Shown here: positions 24,864-35,700 of the stretch, piece after piece
Numbering within the stretch: the stretch's first letter is position 1
Layout of the letters: each line of letters starts with the position of its first letter
DNA from: Cylindrospermum stagnale PCC 7417
GTDB taxonomy: Bacteria; Cyanobacteriota; Cyanobacteriia; Cyanobacteriales; Nostocaceae
Assembly (NCBI RefSeq): GCF_000317535.1
Contig: NC_019757.1
Coordinates: 5,111,501-5,175,500, forward strand
DNA length: 64,000 nucleotides
Direction: 5' to 3'
The notes under the pieces: generated by a model
What the model saw: only the letters and a program-made list of their open reading frames with translations
What the model was told of the DNA's origin: nothing
Database searches by the model: none
Position numbers and translations under genes: made by a program

Positions 24864-26684
24864 ATGATTGGCTTTCAAGAATGGCTTGATTCTCTACGTA
24901 AATCCACAAAAGTTTTATTTCGGGCTTTAACATTATTATGGAAAGCGGCTCCAAGGGAGACCATCTTTCTAGCTGCTGCTATTCTGTTGCAGGGGCTTGT
25001 TCCAGCATTAAGCATTTGGATTAGCAAGTTAGTAGTAGATACAGTAGCAGCAGCTTTGACTCAAGGTGAGAATTTAGGGCAATTATCAATTGGTATTTTA
25101 GTAATAGGATGGGTTGGAGCTTTCCTATTAGATTTCCTTCTAAACCCTTGGGTACAAGCAGTTCAGGGTAATATTAATGATAAGCTAACGGCTCATATTA
25201 GCTTACGTTTAATGCATAAAGCAGATACTTTTGCAGATTTGAGCCGCTTTGAAGACCCTGAGTTTTATAACGAGCTACAAATTCTCCAAAAGGAAGTTAG
25301 CTATCAGCCACTGAATTTACTTCAGAATTTAGCTGGAGGAGGTCAGTCGTTCATTACCTTGGTAGCTATGATAGTTTTACTGGTTCCCTTAGGGTTTTGG
25401 ATTCCTTTGGTGATTGCGATCGCAGCCATACCTCAGATAGTTGTTTCTTTTCAGTATGAGACGAAAATTTGGTTAACTCTGTTTGAAAATAGTCCACAAG
25501 CTCGGCGAATGCAGTATTGCACATCAGTAATGCTTACTGATGCTTATGCTAAAGAAGTGCGGTTGTTTAAGACAGGTTCATTTTTTATTGGTATTTACCT
25601 GCAAGCATTTCAATCTTTACACCGATCTATGCGACATCTGCGGCAAAAGCAAGCTCTATGGACGACTGGCTTGGCCCTGATAAGTACGCTAGGAAATGGT
25701 TTTGCCTTTTTCTGGGTAGTGCAACAGGCTTTTAGAAGACAAGTTAGTCCAGGAAGTGTACTTCTGTTTGTAGAATCGCTGGCTGCCCTCCAGCGAAATC
25801 TTGAAGAATTTGTCAAAGCTAGTTTAGAACTTTATGAAACATTGTTGTATATGCAACAGTTTTTCAACTTCCTAGATACTGAATTATCAATGCCACTGTG
25901 TATTCCAGGAAGACCTGTGCCAGATATGATTCACTCTGGCATTACTTTTGATAAAGTTCACTTTCGCTACCCAGACAATCGCTTGGCTTTAATAGATATT
26001 TCCTTTACTCTTTACCCTCATCAAACAGTAGCCATAGTTGGGGAAAATGGAGCTGGCAAAAGCACGTTAGTAAAGTTACTCACCAGGCTGTATGACCCTA
26101 CAGAAGGAGCGATTTTGATTGATGGTGTAGATCTAAGAGAATTAAATCTAGATGACTGGCGACAGCAGATTGCAGTAGTATTTCAAGACTTTGGTCGCTA
26201 CGCCATTACACTGGGGGAAAATGTTGCTTTGGGAGACCTTAAAGCTTTAGAACATCCAGAGCTTCTTAGACATGCAATTGAAAAAGCTGGTATGCTTGAA
26301 TTAGTCGAAAAGTTTTCGACTCAAGAAAATACTCCTTTAGGTAAGCAGTTCGGTGGTACAGAGCTTTCGGGTGGGGAGTGGCAAAAATTAGCTCTATCGA
26401 GAGCGTTTGTACGGACACAAGCTCAGTTATTGATTCTTGATGAGCCTACTGCGGCGCTTGACCCTCGTAGCGAGTACGAAGTTTATCATCGCTTTGTTGA
26501 GTTAGCTAAGGGCAAGACTACTCTCCTGATCACTCATCGGCTAGCGTCGGTACGTATGGCTGACCGCATCTTAGTTCTCAAGGCTGGTCGTTTAATCGAA
26601 CAGGGCACTCACCAAGAACTTTTACAGCGCGAAGGCGAGTATGCCACGCTTTGGAATATGCAGGCAAAAAATTACAACTTTTAA
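24864..26684 (+). CDS. ABC exporter (fused membrane and ATPase domains), probable lasso exporter D
   Basis: This 606-aa half-transporter has an N-terminal six-helix membrane domain (about 30-330). The ATPase domain carries Walker A GENGAGKSTLVKLL, signature LSGGEWQKLALSRAF, Walker B LLILDEPTAALD and the switch His in LLITHRLAS. It belongs to the MsbA/McjD-like exporter class and has no N-terminal peptidase domain, as expected for a lasso exporter because B2 already cuts the leader. It is downstream of B2 in the same direction and probably gives export and self-immunity. Confidence 0.87.
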   Translation: MIGFQEWLDSLRKSTKVLFRALTLLWKAAPRETIFLAAAILLQGLVPALSIWISKLVVDTVAAALTQGENLGQLSIGILVIGWVGAFLLDFLLNPWVQAVQGNINDKLTAHISLRLMHKADTFADLSRFEDPEFYNELQILQKEVSYQPLNLLQNLAGGGQSFITLVAMIVLLVPLGFWIPLVIAIAAIPQIVVSFQYETKIWLTLFENSPQARRMQYCTSVMLTDAYAKEVRLFKTGSFFIGIYLQAFQSLHRSMRHLRQKQALWTTGLALISTLGNGFAFFWVVQQAFRRQVSPGSVLLFVESLAALQRNLEEFVKASLELYETLLYMQQFFNFLDTELSMPLCIPGRPVPDMIHSGITFDKVHFRYPDNRLALIDISFTLYPHQTVAIVGENGAGKSTLVKLLTRLYDPTEGAILIDGVDLRELNLDDWRQQIAVVFQDFGRYAITLGENVALGDLKALEHPELLRHAIEKAGMLELVEKFSTQENTPLGKQFGGTELSGGEWQKLALSRAFVRTQAQLLILDEPTAALDPRSEYEVYHRFVELAKGKTTLLITHRLASVRMADRILVLKAGRLIEQGTHQELLQREGEYATLWNMQAKNYNF

Positions 26685-26744
26685 ACTGCTGAAGTTGTGA
26701 TTTTTAAACTGTCGTAGAACTTTGCAACTATAAATGGATTTGAA

Positions 26745-28268
26745 ATGTTAGCTACAGAGCAGCAAGGTAAAAGTAAAAATAGATTCAAACCTGGAACTCG
26801 ATGGTTAGCCTGGTCGGGTATTTTAACTTTTCTCAGCTTTAGTGGTTGGTTATTTTACATATCAAATTATGATAAATCTACTGATGCACCTGTAATGCCT
26901 ATTATTACTGTTAATAGGGGCAATGTTGAAATTACAATTAATGAAAGTGGCATCGTAGAGATGGGGAATCAACAAAGCCTAAAATCTCCAGGAGAAGTTG
27001 CAGTAGAGCGTGTACTGGTAAAAGTTGGCGATCGCGTTATGTCTGGTCAGCAGTTGCTGATTCTTCGCAATCCACAGGAACAAACTAGCCTGACTGAGCA
27101 GGATTTACTAATTCATCAACAAGAACTTACCCTATTACGCAATCAGCAGAAAGTTGGCGAAGCAAAAGAAAAGCTGACTGCTGCTTACAAGGAAGCTGAA
27201 GAGCGGAATAAACAACAACAATTGCAGATTGAAAAACAGAGACTTAGCATAGCACGTAGCCGCCAAAAAATTATTGAAGCAAAAGAAAGGCTTGCTACCG
27301 ACCAAAAGAAAGTTGAAAATTCTAAATTTTTAGCAGCAAAAGGTGTTATTTCTCGCAATGCTCTCCAACAAGAGTTAACAGCACTTAATCAGGCTGAGGC
27401 TAATTTGAGAGATGCAGAGTTGGAAGCCAGCACTCAAATAACTGAACTTCAGCGCCTAAGTCTAGAGCAACAACGCTCTTTAGAACAGCAAAATAACATT
27501 TTAACAGCTAGGTCAGAATTGCGAGAAGCTCAGTCAGCAGTTAATACTTCAAACCAAGAAATTCAACGCTTGCAAGTAGAGCGACAAAGGATCAAAAAGC
27601 GACAACAAAATAATATTGTGAATGCACCTATCACAGGAAAAATTCTTGACTTAAAAGTGAAAAATGGCGATGGCATCAAGTTTGGTGATGTTTTACTTAC
27701 ACTAGGCGATACCACAAAAGAAGAGGTGAAACTTCAGCTTGGGACACTTGAAGCTGCTAAAGTTCGAGTTAACCAACTGGCTCGCATCAAAGTTATTGGC
27801 CCCAATGCAAAAACATTCCTTGGAAAAGTGCAGAGTGTCTATCCTCAAGCGATTATTGCTTCTGAAGTATCAGCAGCTAGCCAATCAGCTGGGCAATCAC
27901 CTCAAGCTAGAGTACCAGTAACTGTGCAGCTAAATAAACCAACTAACACTTTAATTCCCGGTAGTCAAGTCAGTGTGGAACTCGTTGTACAGCAACGTCA
28001 GAATGTAGTGACTTTAAAGTTAGAAGCAATTCAACGTTCTGAAGCCCAACCCTACGTTTGGATACAGGATAATCAAGGTAAAGCTCACAAACAGACTGTG
28101 ACTTTAGGCGTAGAGGGGGCAACTACTGTAGAGGTAACATCTGGCTTAAAAGCAGGTGATAAAGTTATACTGCCTGCGCCAGAAATTGAACTGGAACCAG
28201 GAATGCCAATAATAGAAGGTTCATCAAATGACCAGTCCAACAGTCCTGCTTCACCCAACACCGAGTAA
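26745..28268 (+). CDS. HlyD-family membrane-fusion (adaptor) protein
   Basis: The 507-aa protein has one N-terminal membrane helix (about 22-42), then a biotinyl-lipoyl-like half (SGIVEMGNQQSLKSPGEVAVERVLVKVGDRVMSGQQLL). A long Gln/Glu/Lys-rich coiled coil (about 115-285) leads to the second lipoyl half (NAPITGKILDLKVKNGDGIKFGDVLLTLG). A barrel and C-terminal domain follow, with VELVVQQRQNVVTL and GLKAGDKVIL. It bridges an inner-membrane transporter to the outer membrane. It is 60 bases after the exporter and 68 before the permease, so one operon is likely. Confidence 0.88.
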   Translation: MLATEQQGKSKNRFKPGTRWLAWSGILTFLSFSGWLFYISNYDKSTDAPVMPIITVNRGNVEITINESGIVEMGNQQSLKSPGEVAVERVLVKVGDRVMSGQQLLILRNPQEQTSLTEQDLLIHQQELTLLRNQQKVGEAKEKLTAAYKEAEERNKQQQLQIEKQRLSIARSRQKIIEAKERLATDQKKVENSKFLAAKGVISRNALQQELTALNQAEANLRDAELEASTQITELQRLSLEQQRSLEQQNNILTARSELREAQSAVNTSNQEIQRLQVERQRIKKRQQNNIVNAPITGKILDLKVKNGDGIKFGDVLLTLGDTTKEEVKLQLGTLEAAKVRVNQLARIKVIGPNAKTFLGKVQSVYPQAIIASEVSAASQSAGQSPQARVPVTVQLNKPTNTLIPGSQVSVELVVQQRQNVVTLKLEAIQRSEAQPYVWIQDNQGKAHKQTVTLGVEGATTVEVTSGLKAGDKVILPAPEIELEPGMPIIEGSSNDQSNSPASPNTE

Positions 28269-28336
28269 GTTACCTCTCCCTATCTAGAGTCCGTTACCCT
28301 TGTACTCCTAACTCCTTTTTTCTCCTGCTGCCGAAT

Positions 28337-29509
28337 ATGAGTCTTTCTCTCCAAGACCTTGTTGTCCTTACTATTAAATCATTACTCAGTAATCGATTGC
28401 GTTCTGCTTTAACTACTCTTGGCGTATTTATGGGTGTAGCGGCGGTGAATGCAACTTTTCAGGTAAGTAGTATTAGTCGTGCTGTAATTACTAAACAGTT
28501 GGCAGAGCGAGAAGCACCGCAAGCCTCTGTTTATATCTTAGAAGCAAAAGGTAGGCAACCAAAGTTGGAGGATATGGAGTTCCTACAAAAACGGATAAAA
28601 AATATTCAGGTAATTAGTGCTTACAATTATGTAATTTCTGAGCAAGTCGTCTTTCAGGATCGGACAAGTAAAGCTTTGATACTGGCTGTTTCTGAAAATT
28701 ACTTGCTCACTTCTGGTAGAAAAGTGTTAAAAGGTCGTTTTTTTAATCCTACTGATTTCGTTAACTATCGACCAGTAGCAGTGATTGATAAATTCTTGGA
28801 AGAAAAAATTTTCTCCGGTAAAGATCCTATTGGTAAACTCATATTTACTTCAGGGAGATTATTTATGATTGTCGGAGTTATTGAAACTAAATTAAATATT
28901 GGAGAACAACCTCAAGGTAGTTTATTGATGCCCATTTCAACTTACAGTTCCATGACAGGTAGTCAAAGCATTGATGCAATTTCAATGCGTCCCTACAAGC
29001 TCAAAAATCTGAAGAACCTGGAAAAGCAAGCAACGCAATTATTAAAACAACGCCTTGCAGGCTCAGATATCTTTGGAGCAAATAATGTAGAAGATATTAT
29101 TCAGCAGCAAGAAACTTTGGAACTGGCTACGCGGGGACTGATTGCTGTAGCAATGATTTCGCTGCTTATTGCTGGTGTTGGTATTGCTAATATCACAATA
29201 GCTGCTGTGATTGAGCGTACTGCGGAGATCGGTTTGAGACGAGCTATTGGCGCAACTAAGCTGGAGATACTACAGCAGTTCATTTTGGAAGCAGTAGTTC
29301 TAAGCTTAGTGGGAGGAATAGCTGCAATCATCTCAGTGCATGGATTGACGCTAGTAATTGCTGACACATTTAGCTTGCCATATCGATTTGAGAGCCAAAC
29401 AGCCATGTTGTCTTTGGGTTCAGCTTTGCTGGTAGGTATGGGTGCTTGTCTTTTGCCTGCTATACGTGCTAGCCAACTTGATCCGGTTAAAGCTTTGCGT
29501 GAATCATGA
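28337..29509 (+). CDS. MacB/FtsX-type ABC permease
   Basis: The 390-aa protein shows an N-terminal membrane helix with SLLSNRLRSALTTLGVFMGVAAV. A periplasmic MacB-like core (about 45-260) comes next, then three C-terminal membrane helices with IERTAEIGLRRAIGATKLEILQQFILEAVVLSL. This is the standard permease of MacAB/DevBC-type export systems. Those need a separate ATPase, and none follows here. The permease must borrow an ATPase encoded elsewhere or work with the upstream exporter, which would be unusual. Confidence 0.88.
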   Translation: MSLSLQDLVVLTIKSLLSNRLRSALTTLGVFMGVAAVNATFQVSSISRAVITKQLAEREAPQASVYILEAKGRQPKLEDMEFLQKRIKNIQVISAYNYVISEQVVFQDRTSKALILAVSENYLLTSGRKVLKGRFFNPTDFVNYRPVAVIDKFLEEKIFSGKDPIGKLIFTSGRLFMIVGVIETKLNIGEQPQGSLLMPISTYSSMTGSQSIDAISMRPYKLKNLKNLEKQATQLLKQRLAGSDIFGANNVEDIIQQQETLELATRGLIAVAMISLLIAGVGIANITIAAVIERTAEIGLRRAIGATKLEILQQFILEAVVLSLVGGIAAIISVHGLTLVIADTFSLPYRFESQTAMLSLGSALLVGMGACLLPAIRASQLDPVKALRES

Positions 29510-29622
29510 TTCTCAATATGCTCAGGTTGGTGAAATTTATTGGTTGAGGTTAGGAGGGTGAATGCAGGTATTGGAGGAGAAAGACTTCTAGTTTGAACGC
29601 CCTAAAATTTTTTGCAAGTTTT

Positions 29623-29648
29623 GGAATATTTTGCGCTTGGTGATCGTT
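29623..29648 (+). promoter_or_regulatory. ECF-type promoter motif upstream of the secreted peptide
   Basis: GGAATA (29623-29628), a 16-base spacer and CGTT (29645-29648) repeat the arrangement upstream of the lasso precursor at 20544-20569. Similarity extends over about 65 bases, including TTTTTTGCAAGT before the motif and a shared CTGCT after it. Confidence 0.55.
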
Positions 29649-29790
29649 CTAAGTAATAGAAGCTGCTTTGTTAATATCTGAAAGCAGAGCAAGCCGAAAA
29701 TGCGATTAGCTTATGAGTTGTTTGCTTATCCTACATTCTGCGGATGTATGATCGCAAGTTTCGATAATTAACTTATTTAGGAGAATCAAG

Positions 29791-29973
29791 ATGAATACCA
29801 AAGCTATTGCTTTTGCATTTGTATTAGGTATAAGTACATTTTTGAGTACTTGGCAGCAGCCAGCTCAAGGTGCGCGCGGAACTGAGATTACTTCTGGGGA
29901 TAAAAATACCGCTTTCATTAATTTCCAGCATTTGGCACAAAACGATGACGGCGGTGATAACGGCGGTGATTAA
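29791..29973 (+). CDS. Small secreted peptide, 60 aa
   Basis: AGGAG at 29780-29784 precedes the ATG. The product has a clear signal peptide (hydrophobic 4-20, probable cut near QPAQGA) and a short mature part ending NDDGGDNGGD, which is acidic and Gly/Asp-rich. No family is recognised. It follows the HlyD/permease pair, shares the ECF-type promoter block with the lasso precursor and ends at a strong hairpin. A role as second exported peptide, surface protein or companion of the transporter is inference. Confidence 0.65.
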   Translation: MNTKAIAFAFVLGISTFLSTWQQPAQGARGTEITSGDKNTAFINFQHLAQNDDGGDNGGD

Positions 29974-29983
29974 AAAATCAACT

Positions 29984-30026
29984 ACCCCATAACTTATTTT
30001 ACCAGCGGTAAAATAAGTTATGGGGT
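29984..30026. terminator. Strong terminator hairpin ending the secreted-peptide gene
   Basis: An 18-base perfect inverted repeat, ACCCCATAACTTATTTTA (29984-30001) and its complement (30009-30026), encloses the seven-base loop CCAGCGG. It starts ten bases after the stop codon. No long T-run follows, so it may also act as a processing or stability element. Confidence 0.75.
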
Positions 30027-30127
30027 GTCTCGTATTTTACTCGCTTACCTCCCCGGCTTGTAGAAGACCGGGCAATTATGCAAATTAGTTAAAGAATATA
30101 CGGCGATGCCTTGATATTAGGCATCGC

Positions 30128-30172
30128 GGATTTTAGATTTGCGATTCATCCCTAATCCAAAATCTAAAATCC
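30128..30172 (-). terminator. Hairpin just downstream of pnp
   Basis: The arms GGATTTTAGATTT (30128-30140) and its exact reverse complement (30160-30172) end nine bases from the pnp stop on the minus strand. The same ATTTTAGATTT words form inverted pairs at 14444-14601, so it is also a member of a dispersed repeat family. Confidence 0.55.
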
Positions 30173-30181
30173 CCAATCGAT

Positions 30182-32338
30182 TTAACGATTTACTGCTGCT
30201 GCTTCTCGCGCTGCAACCGCTTGGTCTGGGTGGATACCCAAACGTGTCAGATTAATCCGACCCTTATTGTCAATTTCGCGCACCTTGACAATCACCTCAT
30301 CACCGACAGCGACTTCGTCCTCAACTTTGCCAACGCGGTAGTCAGCTAATTGAGAAATGTGAATCATGCCTTCCTTTCCAGGCAAAAATTCCACAAAAGC
30401 ACCAATGGGTATAATCCGGGTTACACGCCCTACATAGACATCCCCTTCGTGCAGCTTGCGAGTCATGCCTTGGATGATGTTACGCGCTCTCTTCGCTTTG
30501 CTTTCATCCACAGCAGAAATCGTTACGGTGCCATCATCTTCGATGTCAATTTTTGCACCAGTTTCTTCGGTAATGCCCTTAATCGTCTTGCCTCCGGGGC
30601 CAATGACCAGACCGATCATGTCTGAATCAATCTTAATCGTCAACAGACGGGGAGCATAAGGTGAGGTTTCAGTCCGTGGGGTTTCGATAGTCTGGAGCAT
30701 TTTCTCCAGAATATGTAACCGGGCTGATTTGGCTTGGTGGATAGCTTGGGAAATAACATCCAAAGACAAACCGGATATTTTCATATCCATTTGCAAGGCA
30801 GTAATTCCGGCATCTGTGCCGGCAACCTTGAAGTCCATGTCGCCCAAAAAGTCTTCAATGCCCTGAATATCGGTCAGGACTCTGACTTCGTCACCTTCCT
30901 TAATCAGACCCATTGCCGCACCACTAACGGGTTTGAGAATTGGGACGCCAGCATCCATTAGAGACAGGGTGGAACCGCACACCGAACCCATCGAGGTGGA
31001 ACCATTGGAAGAAAGCACTTCCGAGACGACGCGGATTACGTAGGGGAATTGCTCTTTCGATGGTAGCACTGGCAGAATCGCTCGCTCTGCTAAGGCACCG
31101 TGACCGATTTCCCGTCTGCCTGGTGCCCGCATCGGCTTGGTTTCTCCCACGGAAAAAGGCGGGAAGTTGTAATGATGCAGGTAACGTTTGGATTGATCTA
31201 GTTGCATGTCGTCGTTGAGGTTTTGGGCATCTCCCGGTGTGCCGAGGGTGCAGGTAGATAAAACCTGGGTTAGTCCCCGGTTAAATAAACCGCTGCCGTG
31301 GACTCGCTTCGGTAAAACGCCAACTTGACAAGAAACAGGACGGACTTCATCCAGTTTGCGACCATCAACGCGAACGTTGTCTTCAACGATTTGACGCCGC
31401 ATAAACTGTTTGGTAATCTCTTTAAAGGTATTACCAAGTGCTTTCTTATCAGCAGTTGCGGAAACGCGAATCGGGTCGTCTTCTGCTAGTTCAGTCAGTC
31501 CAGTAGCGATCGCATCCTTAACTGCATCCAAAGCAATATCTCGCTCAGGTTTGGTTAAATGAAATTGCGCCAGAATTTTCTTAATCTCACTGCTTGCGCG
31601 ATCGCGGATATAGTTTGCCAGTGTCTGGTCTACCTCCGGCGGCGTTGCTTGCACTATTTCCAAACCCAATTCTGCCATTAGGTCTTGCTGCGCCTTGATT
31701 AAGTCCCGCACAGCTTCATAACCAAAATCAATGGCCTCGATAATGTCTCGCTCTGGCAGCTGATTGGCTCCTGCCTCTACCATGATTACACCATGCGGTG
31801 AACCTGCTACGATCAGATCCAAATCTCCGGCTTCAATTTCTGCATAGGTGGGGTTAATAATGAAATCATCTCCCACCAAGCCAACCCGTACTGCCGCCAT
31901 TGGCCCATCAAAGGGAATTTGGGCAATCAGGGTAGCAATTGAAGCGCCAGTAACGGCTAGGACATCGGGTGGTACTTGCTCATCCATTGACATCGTAAAG
32001 GCAATAACTTGCAAGTCATCCCGCAACCATGAAGGGAACAGAGGGCGTAAGGGACGGTCGATCAGACGGCTGGTAAGAATGGTTTTTTCTGGTGGACGAC
32101 CTTCACGCCGCATGATCCCGCCGGGAATCCTACCAGCTGCATATAGTCTTTCTTCGTAATCTACTGTGAGCGGAAGAAAATCAATGCCTTCTCTGGCTTG
32201 CGATCGCGTAGCTGTTACCAAAACAGCTGTATCCCCTGATTGTATCAGAACAGACCCACCAGCTTGGGGCGCTAATAGGCCAACCTTCAGTCGAATATCC
32301 CGTCCATCGAAGGATATTGACTTATCAACTTCTGCCAT
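30182..32338 (-). CDS. pnp: Polyribonucleotide nucleotidyltransferase (PNPase)
   Basis: PNPase degrades RNA 3'-to-5' phosphorolytically and adds tails; in cyanobacteria it is also the main polyadenylating enzyme. The 718-aa protein has two RNase PH domains ([15 protein letters not shown] and [21 protein letters not shown] in the second), a KH domain with [11 protein letters not shown] and an S1 domain with [33 protein letters not shown]. Length and domain order are standard. It is transcribed alone and is divergent from the helicase gene. Confidence 0.97.
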   Translation of the reverse strand: MAEVDKSISFDGRDIRLKVGLLAPQAGGSVLIQSGDTAVLVTATRSQAREGIDFLPLTVDYEERLYAAGRIPGGIMRREGRPPEKTILTSRLIDRPLRPLFPSWLRDDLQVIAFTMSMDEQVPPDVLAVTGASIATLIAQIPFDGPMAAVRVGLVGDDFIINPTYAEIEAGDLDLIVAGSPHGVIMVEAGANQLPERDIIEAIDFGYEAVRDLIKAQQDLMAELGLEIVQATPPEVDQTLANYIRDRASSEIKKILAQFHLTKPERDIALDAVKDAIATGLTELAEDDPIRVSATADKKALGNTFKEITKQFMRRQIVEDNVRVDGRKLDEVRPVSCQVGVLPKRVHGSGLFNRGLTQVLSTCTLGTPGDAQNLNDDMQLDQSKRYLHHYNFPPFSVGETKPMRAPGRREIGHGALAERAILPVLPSKEQFPYVIRVVSEVLSSNGSTSMGSVCGSTLSLMDAGVPILKPVSGAAMGLIKEGDEVRVLTDIQGIEDFLGDMDFKVAGTDAGITALQMDMKISGLSLDVISQAIHQAKSARLHILEKMLQTIETPRTETSPYAPRLLTIKIDSDMIGLVIGPGGKTIKGITEETGAKIDIEDDGTVTISAVDESKAKRARNIIQGMTRKLHEGDVYVGRVTRIIPIGAFVEFLPGKEGMIHISQLADYRVGKVEDEVAVGDEVIVKVREIDNKGRINLTRLGIHPDQAVAAREAAAVNR

Positions 32339-32768
32339 TCAGTTTTTTTTCCTTCTCTTTCGCTATTCTCTCTCTGTGGCAATCCTAACATTTATGCACT
32401 ATGGCTGGCTTCTGTTACATACAAAGATCCACAACCATTAACCAGTCTGTTAACACATGCACTAACCACTTATCTGCTGCCTTTGTCGCTGAAGGTTAAT
32501 TAACAGTAGGCAAAAAGCTAACAATTACTACTAATTACTTACATTTACCCCGGGGCGGACAAAGTCATTTTTTCCAGACTATGTTGGCATTTGACTGTAA
32601 AATATGATCATGCTACTAGGATTCAAAACAGAACTCAAAGTCAACAGGCAATTATATTTAAATTTAACCAAAGTTAGATTTTTGACCAAAGAAAAATTGG
32701 GAATTACTAAAAATAAAAAACAAGCAAGTTGAATGCTTTAGTTTGGCGCAAATCTGAGAACTTGAAAA
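32339..32768. other. Intergenic region between pnp and the helicase gene
   Basis: The 430 bases are AT-rich and noncoding. They presumably hold the divergent promoters of pnp and the helicase. I see no repeat, hairpin or recognised regulator site. Confidence 0.5.
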
Positions 32769-35700
32769 ATGGCAATTTTACACAGTAGTTGGTTACTAAA
32801 AAATCAAAATAGTTGTTTATTTGTGTGGGGAGAAACTTGGCGATCTTCTGAGGTAAATTCTGAGTCGATTGCGTCCAGAGATATACCACCACATCCCTTG
32901 GCAATGACGCCAGTTGAATTGAGTGAATGGTTGCACTTACGTCACAATAAACTTGCTAACTTCATCCAACAACCCCAAGTTCCTGTAAGTAGCGGGAGAG
33001 GACGCAAAAGTACAAGTGCTACAGAAAAAACCTTGCCGACACACTCCCAAATAATTGCCCTCCCAACTCATATCCCAGAAAGCTATGAATCCGGGAAAAC
33101 AACAATTTCCCCAGTGCATTCTGTCACCTTAGATGTTGATGCAAAATCCCCACAATACCTTCACCCGTGGCGAGTAGAGGGCTTTTGTCTCAACCCCAGC
33201 GTAGCAATAAAATTTCTCGCTTCTATTCCCCTGAGTGCAGCTGACGGCGAAGACGCCCTTTTGGGAGGAGATTTGCGCTATTGGTCGCAGGTTGCCCGCT
33301 GGAGTTTAGACTTAATTTCACGGTCTAAATTTTTACCAACCATCCAGCCGCAAACAGATGGTTCTCTAGCTGCTAAATGGCAAGTCCTTCTAGACAGTGC
33401 TGTAGACGCTACCCGGTTGGAAAAATTTGCGGCGAAAATGCCATCAGCTTGTCGCACCTATCAAGATAGTCCTGAGTATTTTTCTTCTGACTTAGCAATC
33501 AATTTGCCAATACAACCTCAAGAATTACTTTTGGGCTTTCTCAACAGTACAATAGATGCCCAAGTGCGTGAGATGCAGGGTTTTCAAGCCCCAATCGAAA
33601 CCAAGATAATGGCATCTTTACCATCTGCTGTGCGGCAGTGGTTGCAAGCCTTAACTAGTGAAACTAACACAGTCAAAGCAGATGCAATTGGAGTCGAACG
33701 GCTAGAAGCGGCGCTGAAAGCTTGGACAATGCCACTGCAATATCAACTAGCGGGAAAAACTCTGTTTCGCACCTGTTTTCAACTGCTTTCTCCAGCTTAT
33801 GGGGAAACAAATTGGACATTGGCATATTTCCTCCAAGCGGCAGATGATCCTAATTTTTTAGTGGATGCGGCAACTATTTGGCAAAACCCGGTTGAGCAAC
33901 TTGTTTATCAAAATCGCATAATTGAAGAACCGCAAGAAACGTTTTTGTGGGGTTTGGGGTTAGCTTCTCGATTGTATCCCGCGATATCACACAGTTTAGA
34001 AACCGAATCGCCCCAATCTTTTCACCTCACACCCATCCAAGCTTATGAGTTTATCAAATCAGTTGCTTGGAGGTTTGAAGATAGCGGTTTAGGCGTGATT
34101 TTGCCTCCGAGTCTAGCGAACCGTGAAGGATGGGCAAACCGTTTGGGTTTGAAAATTGCCGTCGAAACACCAAAGCAAAAACAGGGACGCTTAGGATTGC
34201 AAAGTCTGTTGAATTTTCAATGGCAATTGGCAATTGGTGGGCAAACAATTTCTAAAACCGAGTTTGATCGACTTGTAAAGCTGAATAGCCCACTGGTAGA
34301 AATTAACGGCGAATGGGTGGAGTTGCGTCCCCAAGACATCAAAACAGCCCAAGCCTTTTTTGCCTCCCGTAAAGACCAAATGGCACTTTCTTTAGAAGAT
34401 GCCTTACGCATCAGTAACGGCGACACTCAGGTAATTGAAAAATTACCAGTAGTCAGTTTTGAGGCATCCGGGGCATTGCAAGAATTAATTGGGGCGCTAA
34501 CTAATAATCAGTCCATTGAACCTTTACCCACCCCCGCCAGTTTCCAGGGGCAGTTACGACCTTATCAAGAAAGGGGTGCAGCTTGGCTAGCTTTCCTAGA
34601 ACGTTGGGGATTAGGTGCTTGTCTCGCTGACGATATGGGTTTAGGAAAAACCATCCAGTTCATCGCCTTTCTCCTACACCTAAAAGAACAAGAAGCACTG
34701 GAAAACCCAACTTTGTTAGTTTGTCCCACTTCTGTTTTAGGTAACTGGGAAAGGGAAGTAAAGAAATTCGCCCCCACACTCAAAGTTTTACAATATCACG
34801 GTGATAAACGCCCCAAAGGTAAGACGTTTGCAGAAACAGCCAAAAAGTACGATTTAGTAATTACTAGCTACTCACTGATTCACCGGGATATTAAATCATT
34901 ACAGAGCATTACTTGGCAAGCAGTTGTATTAGATGAAGCCCAAAATGTCAAAAATTCAGAAGCGAAGCAGTCCCAGGCAGTCCGACAATTAGAAACTACA
35001 TTTCGCGTAGCATTGACGGGAACACCAGTAGAAAACAGACTACAAGAATTGTGGTCTATTTTAGACTTTATCAATCCCGGATATTTGGGCAATCGGCAGT
35101 TTTTCCAGCGTCGGTTTGCCATGCCAATTGAAAAGTATGGTGATGTGGCTTCTTTAAATCAATTACGTTCCTTAGTTCAGCCGTTTATTCTCCGGCGCCT
35201 GAAAACCGACCGCGCCATCATTCAAGACTTGCCAGAAAAGCAAGAAATGACAGTATTTTGCGGACTCAGTGCCGAACAAGCAACACTTTATCAACAATTG
35301 GTAGAAGAGTCTTTATCCGAGATAGATTCAGCAGCAGGATTGCAGCGCCGGGGGATGATTTTAGCTTTATTAGTCAAGCTAAAACAAATCTGCAATCACC
35401 CGTCCCAATATTTAAAAATAACCACATTAGAACAACATCATTCAGCCAAACTTCAGCGGCTAGAGGAAATGTTAGATGTGGCTTTAGCTGAAGGCGATCG
35501 CGCTTTAATTTTTACCCAATTTGCCGAATGGGGTAAGTTGCTCAAACCCCATTTAGAAAAACAACTAGGCAGAGAAATATTGTTTTTATATGGTAGCACC
35601 AGTAAAAAACAACGTGAGGAAATGATCGACCGTTTCCAACATGACCCCCAAGGGCCACCAATTATGATTTTGTCCCTGAAAGCAGGTGGAGTCGGACTAA

